IMG/VR virus record: IMGVR_UViG_3300046524_000341
Location: 1-24,608 of that record
Source: a virus
Reading direction: 5' to 3' (one strand)
DNA length: 24,608 bases
A program made the translations under genes and the position numbers. Shown here piece after piece: positions 1-6,811 of the stretch. Every line of letters begins with the position of its first letter. Position 1 is the stretch's first letter. The notes beneath the pieces were generated by a model that did not search any database, was not told where the DNA came from, and worked only from the letters and a program-made list of their open reading frames with translations.

Positions 1-80
1 GCGGTGACTCTGATTATGGTGATAATTCGGAAGCTGTTCTGATCCGCAAGGATTGCGAAGAAAAATCGGAGAGCAGGTGA
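1..80 (+). CDS. 3' end of an unidentified upstream gene
   Basis: The frame that starts at base 3 is open from the window edge to a TGA at 78-80. It would encode the last 25 residues of a polar, acidic protein ending in EEKSESR. The stop lies 24 bases before the next gene, whose ribosome binding site AAAGGA follows directly, which fits a short operon gap. A second frame is open to a TGA near 40-42, so the choice of frame is uncertain. No function can be read from this tail. Confidence 0.4.
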   Translation, partial: GDSDYGDNSEAVLIRKDCEEKSESR

Positions 81-104
81 TCTGGCTCTCGAAAGGAATT
101 TGAA

Positions 105-395
105 ATGAAGAAACTTCTGCTGATCGTTCTCGCCGTTGGCCTCAACCAGGCCCAGGCTTCTACCTTCAATTACGTCTGCAAGGATCACGGGAAGACCCAC
201 CCGCTGAAGGTTGATGACACCCAGAATACCCTGACTTGGAAGGGCGCCGTCTACAAGATTACAGAAACGGATTGTGCCAAGGCCGGATGGCGCGCCGAGA
301 AGGACGGGGTCGGCTTCGACTTCTGCACCGCAACCAAAGGCTATGCCGACTTCCAACTGAACGGCACCTCGATAACCTGCGACATGAAGCGTTGA
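105..395 (+). CDS. small exported four-cysteine protein
   Basis: This 96-aa protein has a clear Sec signal peptide: two lysines, a hydrophobic stretch at residues 4-13 and a likely cut after AQA at about residue 18. The mature part of about 78 residues has four cysteines (25, 57, 74, 92), which suggests two disulfides in the periplasm. The pattern of an early YxC, a WKGxxY turn, a GW pair and a late C resembles MliC-type lysozyme-inhibitor folds, but I cannot confirm that and treat it as a guess. The start is supported by AAAGGA eight bases upstream. The stop overlaps the next ATG by one base (TGATG), so the two genes are translationally coupled. A phage periplasmic protein made from the accessory region could act in superinfection exclusion or envelope protection; that is inference. 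Confidence 0.8.
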   Translation: MKKLLLIVLAVGLNQAQASTFNYVCKDHGKTHPLKVDDTQNTLTWKGAVYKITETDCAKAGWRAEKDGVGFDFCTATKGYADFQLNGTSITCDMKR

Positions 396-577
396 TGGAC
401 AAGATGTTGACGATCGAAGACCTGGTTGAGCGTCTATCAACGATCCGAGCTAAAAAACTGGCGGAGCAACGCCAGCTTGATGGCGCCTCGGCCGCGGGCA
501 ACGTAGATCCAAACACATTCCACGCCGGCTACATCGAAGCGATTGATGACGTGCTGGAGATGATCGAGAGTAAATGA
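395..577 (+). CDS. 60-aa hypothetical helical protein
   Basis: This short gene begins at the ATG that overlaps the stop of the exported protein gene (TGATG at 393-397) and ends in an ATGA overlap with the DUF4326-SLOG gene. A longer frame opens further upstream, but that part lies inside the previous gene in another frame, so the coupled ATG is the better start. The product is charged and predicted mostly helical, with a 'DVLEMIESK' end and a central 'NTFHAGYIEAIDDV' segment of the kind common in small phage proteins. It has no signal peptide, membrane segment or cysteine. I do not recognise a family; only its place in the operon can be stated. Confidence 0.7.
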   Translation: MDKMLTIEDLVERLSTIRAKKLAEQRQLDGASAAGNVDPNTFHAGYIEAIDDVLEMIESK

Positions 578-1215
578 GCGATCCTCGCCTTTACAACAAA
601 CACCACGGCGACGCGCCGGCCGACGCCGTATACATCGGCCGCGGATCGCCCTACGGCAATCGCTTCGTCATCGGCAAGGACGGCGACAGAGCGGAGGTGA
701 TCCGGCGGTTCGTCTGCGAGCAGTTGCCGGACATGGACGTGAGTGAGTTACGCGGCAAATCGGTGATCTGCTTCTGCGCCCCGGCGCCGTGTCATGGCAC
801 AGCAATCATCACCAAGGCGAACCAGAACCGCGTGCTGGTGTTCGGAGGCCGAAACTACGGTGACCGCCGATACCTGTTCGCCACGCTCGATGCGATGCAT
901 CGTGAGCGGCCGATCACGGCCATCATTGAGGGAGAGGCATCCGGCGCTGACAGGCTCGCCCGAGCATGGGCGGAGAGCCGCGGCGTGGCCGTGCTCCCCT
1001 ACCCTGCCGAGTGGGACGATTTAGAATGTGATGCAGCGGTGGTGAAGCGGTCGAGGACCGGCAAGCTCTATAATGCTGCCGCTGGTCCGATACGAAATAC
1101 GAAGATGCTGAGAGAAGGTCGGCCGGACCGTGCTATCGGCTTCCCTGGAGGCGATGGAACTAAAGATATGGAACGTCAGTGCTGGGAGTACGGCCTTAGG
1201 CCAATCCGAGCTTAG
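574..1215 (+). CDS. DUF4326-like / YspA-type SLOG fusion protein
   Basis: This 213-aa protein joins two small domains. Residues 15-80 carry the DUF4326 signature: IGRGSPYGNRF, then a CFCAP-APCHG motif near residues 67-75. Residues 86-195 match the YspA branch of the SLOG (DUF2493) Rossmann-like family: a VLVFGGRNYGD nucleotide-binding loop at 87-97, GEASGADR at 120-127, and AAGPIRNTKML near 168-179. SLOG proteins bind nucleotides or nucleotide-derived ligands, and DUF4326 is often found with them in phages. A role in handling an ADP-ribose- or NAD-like signal during host defence is inference. The start is coupled to the previous gene by ATGA. Its last 20 bases overlap the end of the convergent membrane protein gene on the other strand. 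Confidence 0.85.
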   Translation: MSDPRLYNKHHGDAPADAVYIGRGSPYGNRFVIGKDGDRAEVIRRFVCEQLPDMDVSELRGKSVICFCAPAPCHGTAIITKANQNRVLVFGGRNYGDRRYLFATLDAMHRERPITAIIEGEASGADRLARAWAESRGVAVLPYPAEWDDLECDAAVVKRSRTGKLYNAAAGPIRNTKMLREGRPDRAIGFPGGDGTKDMERQCWEYGLRPIRA

Positions 1216-1954
1216 GAAGTAGCGAAGTCTTCTTCTTGTCCTCGCCGACGAGCAAAGGGACCATCAGTGACACCGCAACATTGATCAGTCCATAAATGAT
1301 CTCGGATGTGGATGGGATTGAGAACTCCAGCACCGGCGGGATCGCCACCAGATTATAGATTGCCATCGACGCGATAGCCGTCGAGATAGCGGGCCGCCAG
1401 CCGTAGAGCATGGCGATCAGGCCCACGCAGAGCGTGAATACGATCTCCGGTTCCACATGGGCCATTGCCAGCTGCATCCCCGATGCCATCAGCGAGGAGA
1501 CTAGGATCGCGCTGATTGTAAAGAGCAGAGCCTTACGAGTCATCGGAGGATCGGTCTCGGACGGGACGCTTTCGACGTCAGGCTCCGTCGCAAACACTTT
1601 ACCCGACATAGCCACAGCGAAATCGCTAGCCTTGGCGGTAAAGCGCGAGTCGAGATCGACAGACCGCTTCGGGTTGTCTTCCCAGGCTTTGTACCAAGCA
1701 GGTTTTGTGCCGGATTCCAGAGCGTCCCACAGCTCGTCGATCGAGCGGGTCAGCCGGTTCATGTCTTTGGATCTGATTACGAGAGGAATTTCCTCGTCTT
1801 GCCCGGCCTCGCGAGCGACAAAATCATCGCCCTCGGTGGCGATAGCGTAGGAGCGATAAGACAACCCGGCAGTGAGCATTTCCTGAACTTTCGATTGGGC
1901 ATTCGATGACGGCCACGTCGGCCTCTCTCCAATTAGCACTAATGCAGGATGCAA
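1196..1954 (-). CDS. membrane protein with KdpD/DUF4118-like four-helix domain
   Basis: This is the only leftward gene in the left 9.9 kb. The frame encodes up to 252 aa. About 140 residues form a soluble, charged N-terminal part, followed by four hydrophobic segments at roughly residues 141-165, 168-188, 190-210 and 218-240. The segment YGWRPAISTAIASMAIYN followed by AIPP resembles the 'FGRxPallaallsvlxxNFFFxPP' signature of the KdpD/DUF4118 transmembrane sensor domain. No kinase domain follows, so signalling would need a partner, or the protein acts in the membrane by itself. The start is doubtful: the longest frame begins with a TTG at 1954, a GTG follows four codons later, and the first ATG is at codon 27. 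It may be a host-derived fragment or a membrane-exclusion protein; both are inference. Confidence 0.65.
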   Translation of the reverse strand: MHPALVLIGERPTWPSSNAQSKVQEMLTAGLSYRSYAIATEGDDFVAREAGQDEEIPLVIRSKDMNRLTRSIDELWDALESGTKPAWYKAWEDNPKRSVDLDSRFTAKASDFAVAMSGKVFATEPDVESVPSETDPPMTRKALLFTISAILVSSLMASGMQLAMAHVEPEIVFTLCVGLIAMLYGWRPAISTAIASMAIYNLVAIPPVLEFSIPSTSEIIYGLINVAVSLMVPLLVGEDKKKTSLLPKLGLA

Positions 1955-2013
1955 AGACCCGTCAAGATGCGAACCTTCGGGTCACCCAGATATCATTCCT
2001 ATAAAAGCGACAT

Positions 2014-2043
2014 TTTGTACCGCTAAAGCAGTCATATTGTCAG
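2014..2043 (-). promoter_or_regulatory. candidate leftward promoter for the membrane protein gene
   Basis: On the minus strand CTGACA (2043-2038) is followed after 18 bases by TACAAA (2019-2014). This fits sigma-70-type boxes moderately and would start transcription near 2007, about 50 bases before the membrane protein gene. The match is weak in the -10 box and other arrangements are possible. Confidence 0.3.
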
Positions 2044-2056
2044 CTTTTCCCTAAAC

Positions 2057-2070
2057 GTTTGTTCACAAAC
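2057..2070. promoter_or_regulatory. 14-bp palindrome in the divergent control region
   Basis: GTTTGT and ACAAAC form perfect 6-bp arms around TC. The site lies between the leftward and rightward promoter candidates in a divergent intergenic region. That is the expected place for a dimeric regulator binding site serving both directions. No U-tract follows on either strand, so it is not a terminator. Confidence 0.45.
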
Positions 2071-2098
2071 AACGCGCGGTCCCGGACGCGCTCGACTC

Positions 2099-2127
2099 TT
2101 GACCGACGACTCGAATTCCGGTAAATG
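2099..2127 (+). promoter_or_regulatory. sigma-70-like promoter of the rightward operon
   Basis: TTGACC (2099-2104) and TAAATG (2122-2127) are separated by exactly 17 bases. The -35 box matches the consensus at five of six positions and the -10 box at four of six. The predicted transcript would start near 2134. This is downstream of the first ATG of the following frame (2125), so that ATG would lie inside the -10 box and cannot be the start if this promoter is used. Confidence 0.5.
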
Positions 2128-2145
2128 CAAATTCGAATGCAAATG
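2126..2145. promoter_or_regulatory. operator-like repeat over the -10 box and transcript start
   Basis: Two copies of AATGCAAA (2124-2131 and 2136-2143) flank the self-complementary word ATTCGAAT (2131-2138). The 12-base word TGCAAATTCGAA (2126-2137) occurs exactly again at 12941-12952, inside the structured region upstream of the A1-like gene. The position over the -10 box and start point suits a repressor site. Confidence 0.45.
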
Positions 2146-2154
2146 GAGGCGGTA

Positions 2155-3039
2155 TTGTTCAGCAGAGCATTGAGCGCGGTTCGATCTATTTTTCAAGGAA
2201 AAGCCAGCAACATTCTGACACAGAATGTTCACGTTCCCGTCTCGGAAAAATCAACCACGGTATATGAGACGATGCTGGAGCCGCTTGTTTCGTCAACCAG
2301 CGCAGTTGAAGTTCCGATCGCGACCGTGCGGCAATCGAGCAAGGCGGAAAAAGTTAATGACGTAAGGATGCGGCAATTCGTCGCAGATGTCGCGATGCAT
2401 GTCGCAACCCTTAAGGCTGATGGCGTTCACACCTTCAACAGCCTCGCCAAGCGTCTGAATGCTGCTGGCGTGACGACGAAGAATGGCAACGCCTGGTCCA
2501 ACTCCTCGATCAAGACATTCGTCGAAAAGCACGGCATCGACTTCAACACGACGTATGGCCTCGGTCAGTCCGTCCCCGCGAAGGAGATCACGAAGCCTGT
2601 TAGGCAGGTCGCTTCGGTTGGAGAGCGCGTTCGCCGCACCAAGGCGGAGATCGCCTCGGGTATCACGCTGCATGATGCTCGCGTCTCTCGTGGCGTCGTC
2701 GTCCAAGGTAGCGTGACCTCGCGTCCCATCGACTATGCAGGCGCCGGCAAGACCAAGATGGGCAGCTGGCCTAAGTCGCACGCTGTGGTCCTTTCGTCCG
2801 GTCAGAAGCCGCAAGTCGTAGACCTGATCAATACCCTCCCAGAGAAGATTCAGGTCCGCGCCGCCGCTGTCAGCCGCTTCCGCCGCGCCGGTGGCAAGAC
2901 GATCCTGTCGCAGGAAACGCTGGCCGAGATCGAGCGCCGCGTGGCCGCAGGTCAAATGACGGTGTGTCCGCCCTACACCGACAGCGACGGCTTCAACCAC
3001 CTGACTGGCATCGCCAGCGAAGCAGAAAAGGCTGCCTGA
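2155..3039 (+). CDS. HTH-like protein with recombinase-type helical motif
   Basis: From the TTG at 2155 this gene encodes 294 aa. I prefer this start because a perfect GGAGG (2145-2149) lies five bases upstream and the promoter boxes overlap the earlier ATGs at 2125, 2137 and 2143; starting at 2125 would give 304 aa. Residues about 75-130 hold a helical segment, TFNSLAKRLNAAGVTTKNG followed by W-SNSSIK. It closely follows the pattern of the DNA-binding helices in the 'recombinase' domain of large serine recombinases and of many phage regulators. There is no catalytic resolvase domain. The C-terminal half is basic and of unknown fold. As the first gene of the operon, next to palindromic sites, it is a good candidate for a regulator that controls its own promoter; this is inference. 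Its stop overlaps the next ATG (TGATG). Confidence 0.7.
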   Translation: MFSRALSAVRSIFQGKASNILTQNVHVPVSEKSTTVYETMLEPLVSSTSAVEVPIATVRQSSKAEKVNDVRMRQFVADVAMHVATLKADGVHTFNSLAKRLNAAGVTTKNGNAWSNSSIKTFVEKHGIDFNTTYGLGQSVPAKEITKPVRQVASVGERVRRTKAEIASGITLHDARVSRGVVVQGSVTSRPIDYAGAGKTKMGSWPKSHAVVLSSGQKPQVVDLINTLPEKIQVRAAAVSRFRRAGGKTILSQETLAEIERRVAAGQMTVCPPYTDSDGFNHLTGIASEAEKAA

Positions 3040-3500
3040 TGCCCCGTTCGCAATATTGGTGGGACAACCTGTTCCTCACGCTTGCCTCGCACATCGCGCC
3101 GGCATCGAAAGACCCGAGCACCAAGGTTGGTGCGCTGATCGTGCGCCCGGACCGCACCGTGGCCGCGATGGGATACAACGGCTTCCCTCGCATGATCGAG
3201 GACACAGCAGAGCGTCTGAACGACCGAGAGCTGAAGTATGCGCTGGTCGTGCATGCCGAGATGAACGCGATCCTGACGGCCCGTGAGCCTCTCCATGGCT
3301 ACACGCTTTACACCTGGCCGTTCCTGACGTGCGCCAGCTGCGCCAAGCATGTGATCCAGGCAGGCATCAAGCGCGTCGTCGCCCCCTACGTCGAGAACGA
3401 GCGCTGGGCCGCTTCCTTCAAGGCGTCGCAGGATCTCTACGACGAGGCCGGTGTGCAGTGGGCGCTTCTCGAACACGTCCCGGTGGCCGATGCGGCTTGA
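3039..3500 (+). CDS. deoxycytidylate (dCMP) deaminase
   Basis: This 153-aa cytosolic enzyme should convert dCMP to dUMP, feeding thymidylate synthesis for phage DNA. The zinc and catalytic residues of the cytidine deaminase fold are present: HAEMNAI at residues 72-78 (His72 ligand, Glu74 proton shuttle) and C98-A-S-C101 in the second motif. The usual proline before the first of these cysteines is shifted (PFLTC). The segment DPSTKVGALIVRPD at 25-38 is typical of dCMP deaminases. The start is the ATG overlapping the previous stop; a longer upstream extension in frame lies inside the HTH gene and is rejected. With the dNMP kinase at 10201-10872 it forms the nucleotide-supply part of the genome. 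Confidence 0.92.
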   Translation: MPRSQYWWDNLFLTLASHIAPASKDPSTKVGALIVRPDRTVAAMGYNGFPRMIEDTAERLNDRELKYALVVHAEMNAILTAREPLHGYTLYTWPFLTCASCAKHVIQAGIKRVVAPYVENERWAASFKASQDLYDEAGVQWALLEHVPVADAA

Positions 3501-3792
3501 GGACTGGCCGCTCCCGTATCTGCGGGTCAAGTGCGGCAAGTGCCAGCGAGAGGGCCGTCTGAATATGGATGGCCTGCTCGTCCGCTTCGGACCGGATCGT
3601 GACCTATTCGTCGTCCGGGAGAAGCTGACGCAGGAGAATTGCCAGCGTCTCGACAAGAAGCTGCCCTGTCTCTCGATGCTGCCGGATGCCCTGCTGGTGC
3701 AGGCGATCCTGGAGCCCGACGAGACCAAGGTTCTGAAGCCGGAGCTGCTCCCGGAGGCCCGGGAATGGCGAGAGAAGCTCAATCGGGACTGA
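3490..3792 (+). CDS. small zinc-ribbon-like hypothetical protein
   Basis: This 100-aa protein overlaps the end of the deaminase gene by 11 bases. It has a CGKC knuckle at residues 15-18 and further cysteines at 51 and 60, which could complete one zinc site. The intervening segment alternates hydrophobic and charged residues (LLVRFG, RDLFVVREKL). The overlap with the deaminase gene suggests coupled translation, but nothing shows a joint function. No enzyme motif is visible. A role in binding nucleic acid or a host protein would be a guess. Confidence 0.75.
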   Translation: MRLEDWPLPYLRVKCGKCQREGRLNMDGLLVRFGPDRDLFVVREKLTQENCQRLDKKLPCLSMLPDALLVQAILEPDETKVLKPELLPEAREWREKLNRD

Positions 3793-3845
3793 CGACGCCA
3801 AAGTCATGTCCTGCCGTTTGCTCGAATTGGAATGAGAAATAGATC

Positions 3846-4460
3846 GTGCAATTGATCGAAAGACCCGATCCCGCCTTCAAGCTCTTCCCGCTTCACCGCG
3901 GCATGTATCGCCTCGCGATGATCGACCCGCCGTGGTCGTTCAAGACCTACTCCGACAAGGGCAAGGGCAAGTCGGCCGAGCAGCACTACCCGTGCATGCC
4001 GATCGAGGAAATCTTGAAGCTCCCGATCGCTGAACTCGCACATCCAGATGGGATGTGGGTTTGGCTGTGGGCGACCGCGCCGATGTATGACCAGGCGCGC
4101 ATGTGCTTCGACTTCTGGAAGGTCAAGCCCGTCACGCAAGGCGCATGGGTGAAGACGACGAAGGCCGGTGGCCCCGCGTTCGGCACCGGCTACGTGCTTC
4201 GCAATTCCCATGAGCCATTCCTGATCGGCAAGGTCGGCAAGCCTGCCATCCAGTCCCGATCCATCCGCTCCGTGATCATGGCCAAGCGCCGCGAGCATTC
4301 ACGGAAGCCGGAGGAAGCCTACGCCGCAGCCAACCTCATGGCCGGGCCTGGGCTGAAGGCTGACGTGTTCAGCCGCGAGCAGCGCGAAGGCTGGCACGCC
4401 TTCGGAAACGAAACCTCAAAGTTCAACCAGCAGCAACCGTCGCTCGAAGAAGCGGCATAA
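3846..4460 (+). CDS. MT-A70 family N6-adenine methyltransferase
   Basis: The 204-aa product has the catalytic DPPW motif of the MT-A70 family at residues 27-30 (AMIDPPWSFKTYS). Later segments WVWLWATAP and HEPFLIGKVG match the strand order of this class of S-adenosylmethionine-dependent methyltransferases. A closing RKPEEAYAAANLM corresponds to the 'S.KP...' segment of the family. It should methylate adenine N6 in DNA, which for a phage usually protects against host restriction or marks its own DNA. The frame opens with GTG at 3846; the first ATG comes 20 codons later, just before DPPW, so the GTG start is favoured for domain completeness although the binding site is weak. A 53-base gap separates it from the zinc-ribbon gene; no terminator is seen there. 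Confidence 0.88.
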   Translation: MQLIERPDPAFKLFPLHRGMYRLAMIDPPWSFKTYSDKGKGKSAEQHYPCMPIEEILKLPIAELAHPDGMWVWLWATAPMYDQARMCFDFWKVKPVTQGAWVKTTKAGGPAFGTGYVLRNSHEPFLIGKVGKPAIQSRSIRSVIMAKRREHSRKPEEAYAAANLMAGPGLKADVFSREQREGWHAFGNETSKFNQQQPSLEEAA

Positions 4461-4470
4461 AGGAGAGTCC

Positions 4471-4689
4471 ATGTTCTTAGTCGTGAGCGAAAGCTACCAC
4501 ACGTCGATCCCCGATGATGGTGACGGCGATGTGGGTGAAGCATTCATCCTGAGAGGCGCAGCTGAAGACCGCGCTCGGGATCTGGCTGACGGAAATCCCG
4601 GCGAACGCTTCTTCGTCGTTGAGACGGTCAACTGTTTCGTCGCCGTCGTCCTCCCCGCCAAGTCAGTCGATTACTCCGCGAAGGGCTGA
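4471..4689 (+). CDS. 72-aa acidic hypothetical protein
   Basis: The start is well defined by AAAGGAG seven bases upstream of the ATG. The product is acidic in its first half (DDGDGDVGE) with a hydrophobic strand near residues 47-62 (FFVVETVNCFVAVVL) that is too polar and short for a membrane segment. It has one cysteine and no signal peptide. Small acidic phage proteins in accessory operons are often inhibitors of host proteins, but nothing here identifies a target. The gene sits ten bases after the methyltransferase gene and is followed by a strong hairpin. Confidence 0.7.
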   Translation: MFLVVSESYHTSIPDDGDGDVGEAFILRGAAEDRARDLADGNPGERFFVVETVNCFVAVVLPAKSVDYSAKG

Positions 4690-4697
4690 CCCACATC

Positions 4698-4726
4698 GCC
4701 CCGCTGCCTGATTTGCGCGGCGGGGC
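4698..4726 (+). terminator. GC-rich hairpin, possible attenuator
   Basis: GCCCCGCTGC (4698-4707) pairs with GCGGCGGGGC (4717-4726) through ten pairs including one wobble, around a nine-base loop. No T-run follows on the plus strand. It may therefore be a factor-dependent terminator, a transcript processing site, or simply a stable spacer before the next gene. Confidence 0.4.
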
Positions 4727-4759
4727 CGTCGCCCTCCCTACCAAGACAAGGATTCCAAA

Positions 4760-5269
4760 ATGAAACGCTCCCTCCTGGCGCTCGTTTGCGCCCTCACCGT
4801 GACGTTCTCGATCGCTGATGCGAATGCCCGGCCGCGCCATCACCGCGCCCATCATCACCACGCTAGCCATCATCAGGTCGTCAAGGTTCAGCAGCCATTC
4901 TCGGAAGGATTTCAGTTCGGCTTCTCGGCGGGCAACGGCGTCGTCTCACGCGCCCGCGAATACATCGGCGCATCGGCGCGTCAGGTCGGCGTCCGCTCGA
5001 CGCTCTGGTGCTCGGCATTCCTGCGCAAAATCACCGGCGCGTCTGGAGTGGATGACAACGCTCTGTCCTGGGAGCGCAAGCAGCACATCGCTCCGCAGGT
5101 GGGCGCCATCGTCACCATGGGGCGCGGCCGGCGCGGCGGGCACGTCGGCGTCGTCTCAGGCTTCACTGCCAGCGGCGATCCGATCGTGATCAGCGGTAAC
5201 CACAGCGGTCGCGTCGCCGAGAGCGTCTATTCCAGATCCCGCATCCGCGCATGGGTGTCGGCATCATGA
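4760..5269 (+). CDS. exported CHAP/TIGR02594-like cysteine amidohydrolase
   Basis: This 169-aa protein begins with a signal peptide (hydrophobic residues 5-18, likely cut near ANA at 21-23). A histidine-rich patch HHRAHHHHASHH follows at 27-38. The rest looks like a small CHAP or TIGR02594-type papain-like amidohydrolase: SRAREYIG at 63-70, the putative catalytic Cys84 in TLWCSAFL, His128 in GGHVGVVSG, and Asn147-His148 in ISGNHSG. Such enzymes cut peptide bonds in peptidoglycan. The gene lies far from the lysis cassette, on the opposite strand, so a role in cell-wall change early in infection or in superinfection exclusion is possible; this is inference. The histidine patch may bind metal. 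The start has AAGGA upstream, and the stop is ATGA-coupled to the Nudix gene. Confidence 0.8.
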   Translation: MKRSLLALVCALTVTFSIADANARPRHHRAHHHHASHHQVVKVQQPFSEGFQFGFSAGNGVVSRAREYIGASARQVGVRSTLWCSAFLRKITGASGVDDNALSWERKQHIAPQVGAIVTMGRGRRGGHVGVVSGFTASGDPIVISGNHSGRVAESVYSRSRIRAWVSAS

Positions 5270-5679
5270 GATACGTCGCAGGGTTTATGATCGGGGACGA
5301 CAAGGTCGCCCTCGTCCGCAAGACTAAGCCTGCGTGGCAGGCCGGTCGCCTCAACGGCATCGGCGGCAAGATGGAGGGCGGCGAGACGCCCCTCGAATGC
5401 ATGTGCCGCGAATGGAAGGAAGAGACTGGTCACACCTACGACCACTGGGAGCAGTTCGCCGAGATCGTGCTGCCCGGCGCGACGGTCTTCTTTTTCAAGG
5501 CGATCGTCCAGCAGCTGCCAGCCTTCCCGGCAGTGAATGATTCCGGCGAGCCCATCGAGGTCCATCCCTTCGAGGATGTCGTGCGGCGCACGGACATGAT
5601 CCAGAACCTGAAGTGGTTGCTGCCGCTCGCGTTCGAAGATCCCGATGGCTTCAAGATCAAGGCGAGGCTTGTCGCATGA
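5266..5679 (+). CDS. Nudix hydrolase (first copy)
   Basis: This 137-aa protein has a complete Nudix box: Gly34, Glu40, then R48-E-x-x-EE-x-G55, in the pattern G-x5-E-x7-REUxEExGU. Nudix enzymes hydrolyse nucleoside diphosphates linked to another group, such as ADP-ribose, NADH, diadenosine polyphosphates or oxidised dNTPs; the substrate cannot be told from sequence. The N-terminal RYVAGFMIGDDKVALVRK strand is standard for the fold. The start at 5266 overlaps the preceding stop (ATGA); an ATG five codons earlier is less likely. A second, different Nudix gene lies at 8298, so the operon carries two, which suggests different substrates. Confidence 0.93.
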   Translation: MRYVAGFMIGDDKVALVRKTKPAWQAGRLNGIGGKMEGGETPLECMCREWKEETGHTYDHWEQFAEIVLPGATVFFFKAIVQQLPAFPAVNDSGEPIEVHPFEDVVRRTDMIQNLKWLLPLAFEDPDGFKIKARLVA

Positions 5680-6122
5680 AGTTCAACAAGCAGCTGTTCC
5701 GGCACAAGCCCGAAGAGGGAATCTTCGGGGACTGCCATCGCACGGCTCTCGCATGCGTACTCGACCTGGAGCCTCACGAGGTTCCCCACTTCTATGGGGA
5801 CATAGATCTGACGCCTGAGCAGCAGACCGACGCTTTCGAGGCGTGGCTCAATGAGCGAGGCCTCTACTCGATCTACACGCTGTTCAACGGCGGACGCCTT
5901 GAAGACGTCCTCTACACAATCGGCGCGGCGAACTACCGGACTCCTGGCCTGCTCTATCTGCTCGGCGGCAAGAGCCGGCTCGGCACAGGCCATACCGTGG
6001 TCTGCCAAGGCGGCGCGATCATCCACGATCCGTCGCTCGATGACACTGGAATCATCGGTCCGATGGACGACGGTTTCTTCTGGATCACCTTCTTCGGATC
6101 AGCACAGGCAGTAGCAGCATGA
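5676..6122 (+). CDS. papain-like cysteine peptidase-like phage protein
   Basis: This 148-aa protein has the order expected for a papain-like fold: Cys20 in GDCHRTALACVLDL at the start of a helix, His106 in GTGHTVVCQGG starting a strand, and Asp118 in IIHDPSLDD. The segment LEPHEVPHF after the first helix is a recurrent feature of small uncharacterised phage proteins of this type. It may be a peptidase, transglutaminase-like enzyme or amidohydrolase; sequence alone cannot choose. There is no signal peptide, so it acts in the cytosol. Start and stop are both ATGA-coupled, to the Nudix and phosphatase genes, so the three are made together. Confidence 0.75.
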   Translation: MKFNKQLFRHKPEEGIFGDCHRTALACVLDLEPHEVPHFYGDIDLTPEQQTDAFEAWLNERGLYSIYTLFNGGRLEDVLYTIGAANYRTPGLLYLLGGKSRLGTGHTVVCQGGAIIHDPSLDDTGIIGPMDDGFFWITFFGSAQAVAA

Positions 6123-6811
6123 AGACTTACGCAATCGGCGATCTGCATGGTCGCCTCGATCTGCTGGAGCGAGCGCTCCTCACGATCCACGACCGCGAAC
6201 CCGGTCACGTTGTCACGCTCGGCGACTACATCGACCGCGGCCCCGACAGCAAGGGCGTGATCGAGCTTGTGATGCACTGCCACAAGTCGCCTGCTTGGAC
6301 GACGAATGGCTGGAGCATCACCAGCATCAAGGGAAACCACGAGGAAATGCTCACGGCGACGGTGGACAACCGACTCGATCCGTCGTGGTGGATCGGTAAC
6401 GGCGGCGACGCCACGCTGCGCTCCTACGGCCTCAAGGTTGAGAAGCGACAGCACATCGATCACGATGATCTGGACGTCATCCCGAAGGCTCATGTCCAGT
6501 GGATGCGCGAGCTGCCGAAGATGCGGATCGATGCCAGGCGCATCTACGTGCATGCCGGCGTCAATTTCGGCACGCCGATCCACCAGCAGAACGACGACGT
6601 GATCATGTGGATGCGCTATGCCGCGGACTTTGAGGGTTTCGGCGGAAATTCGCACGTCGTCCACGGTCACACGCCGCATCTTGAGCCCCAGCTGCATTCC
6701 GGCCGGACGAACCTAGACACCAAGGCCTTCGCGACCGGACGCCTCGCCATCGGCGTCTTCGACGACGCTGTGATGGGCGGCCCGATCGAAATCATCGACA
6801 TCAGGGCATGA
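6119..6811 (+). CDS. PPP-family metallophosphatase (lambda PP / PrpA-like)
   Basis: All metal-binding motifs of the calcineurin-like serine/threonine phosphatase family are present in this 230-aa protein: GDLHG at 7-11, GDYIDRG at 35-41, GNHE at 72-75, HAGV at 145-148 and HGHTP at 182-186. The length matches phage lambda phosphatase and bacterial PrpA/PrpB (about 220 residues). It could remove phosphate from host proteins, or from nucleotides such as Ap4A or cyclic phosphates. Being between two Nudix genes and next to other nucleotide-related genes makes a small-molecule substrate plausible, but that is inference. It is coupled to its neighbours by four-base overlaps on both sides. Confidence 0.93.
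   Translation: MKTYAIGDLHGRLDLLERALLTIHDREPGHVVTLGDYIDRGPDSKGVIELVMHCHKSPAWTTNGWSITSIKGNHEEMLTATVDNRLDPSWWIGNGGDATLRSYGLKVEKRQHIDHDDLDVIPKAHVQWMRELPKMRIDARRIYVHAGVNFGTPIHQQNDDVIMWMRYAADFEGFGGNSHVVHGHTPHLEPQLHSGRTNLDTKAFATGRLAIGVFDDAVMGGPIEIIDIRA

Noticed and set aside
2032-2232. Leftward 66-codon frame over the divergent control region
   Set aside because: It covers promoter boxes and the start of the HTH gene and has no ribosome site, so the regulatory reading explains the sequence better.
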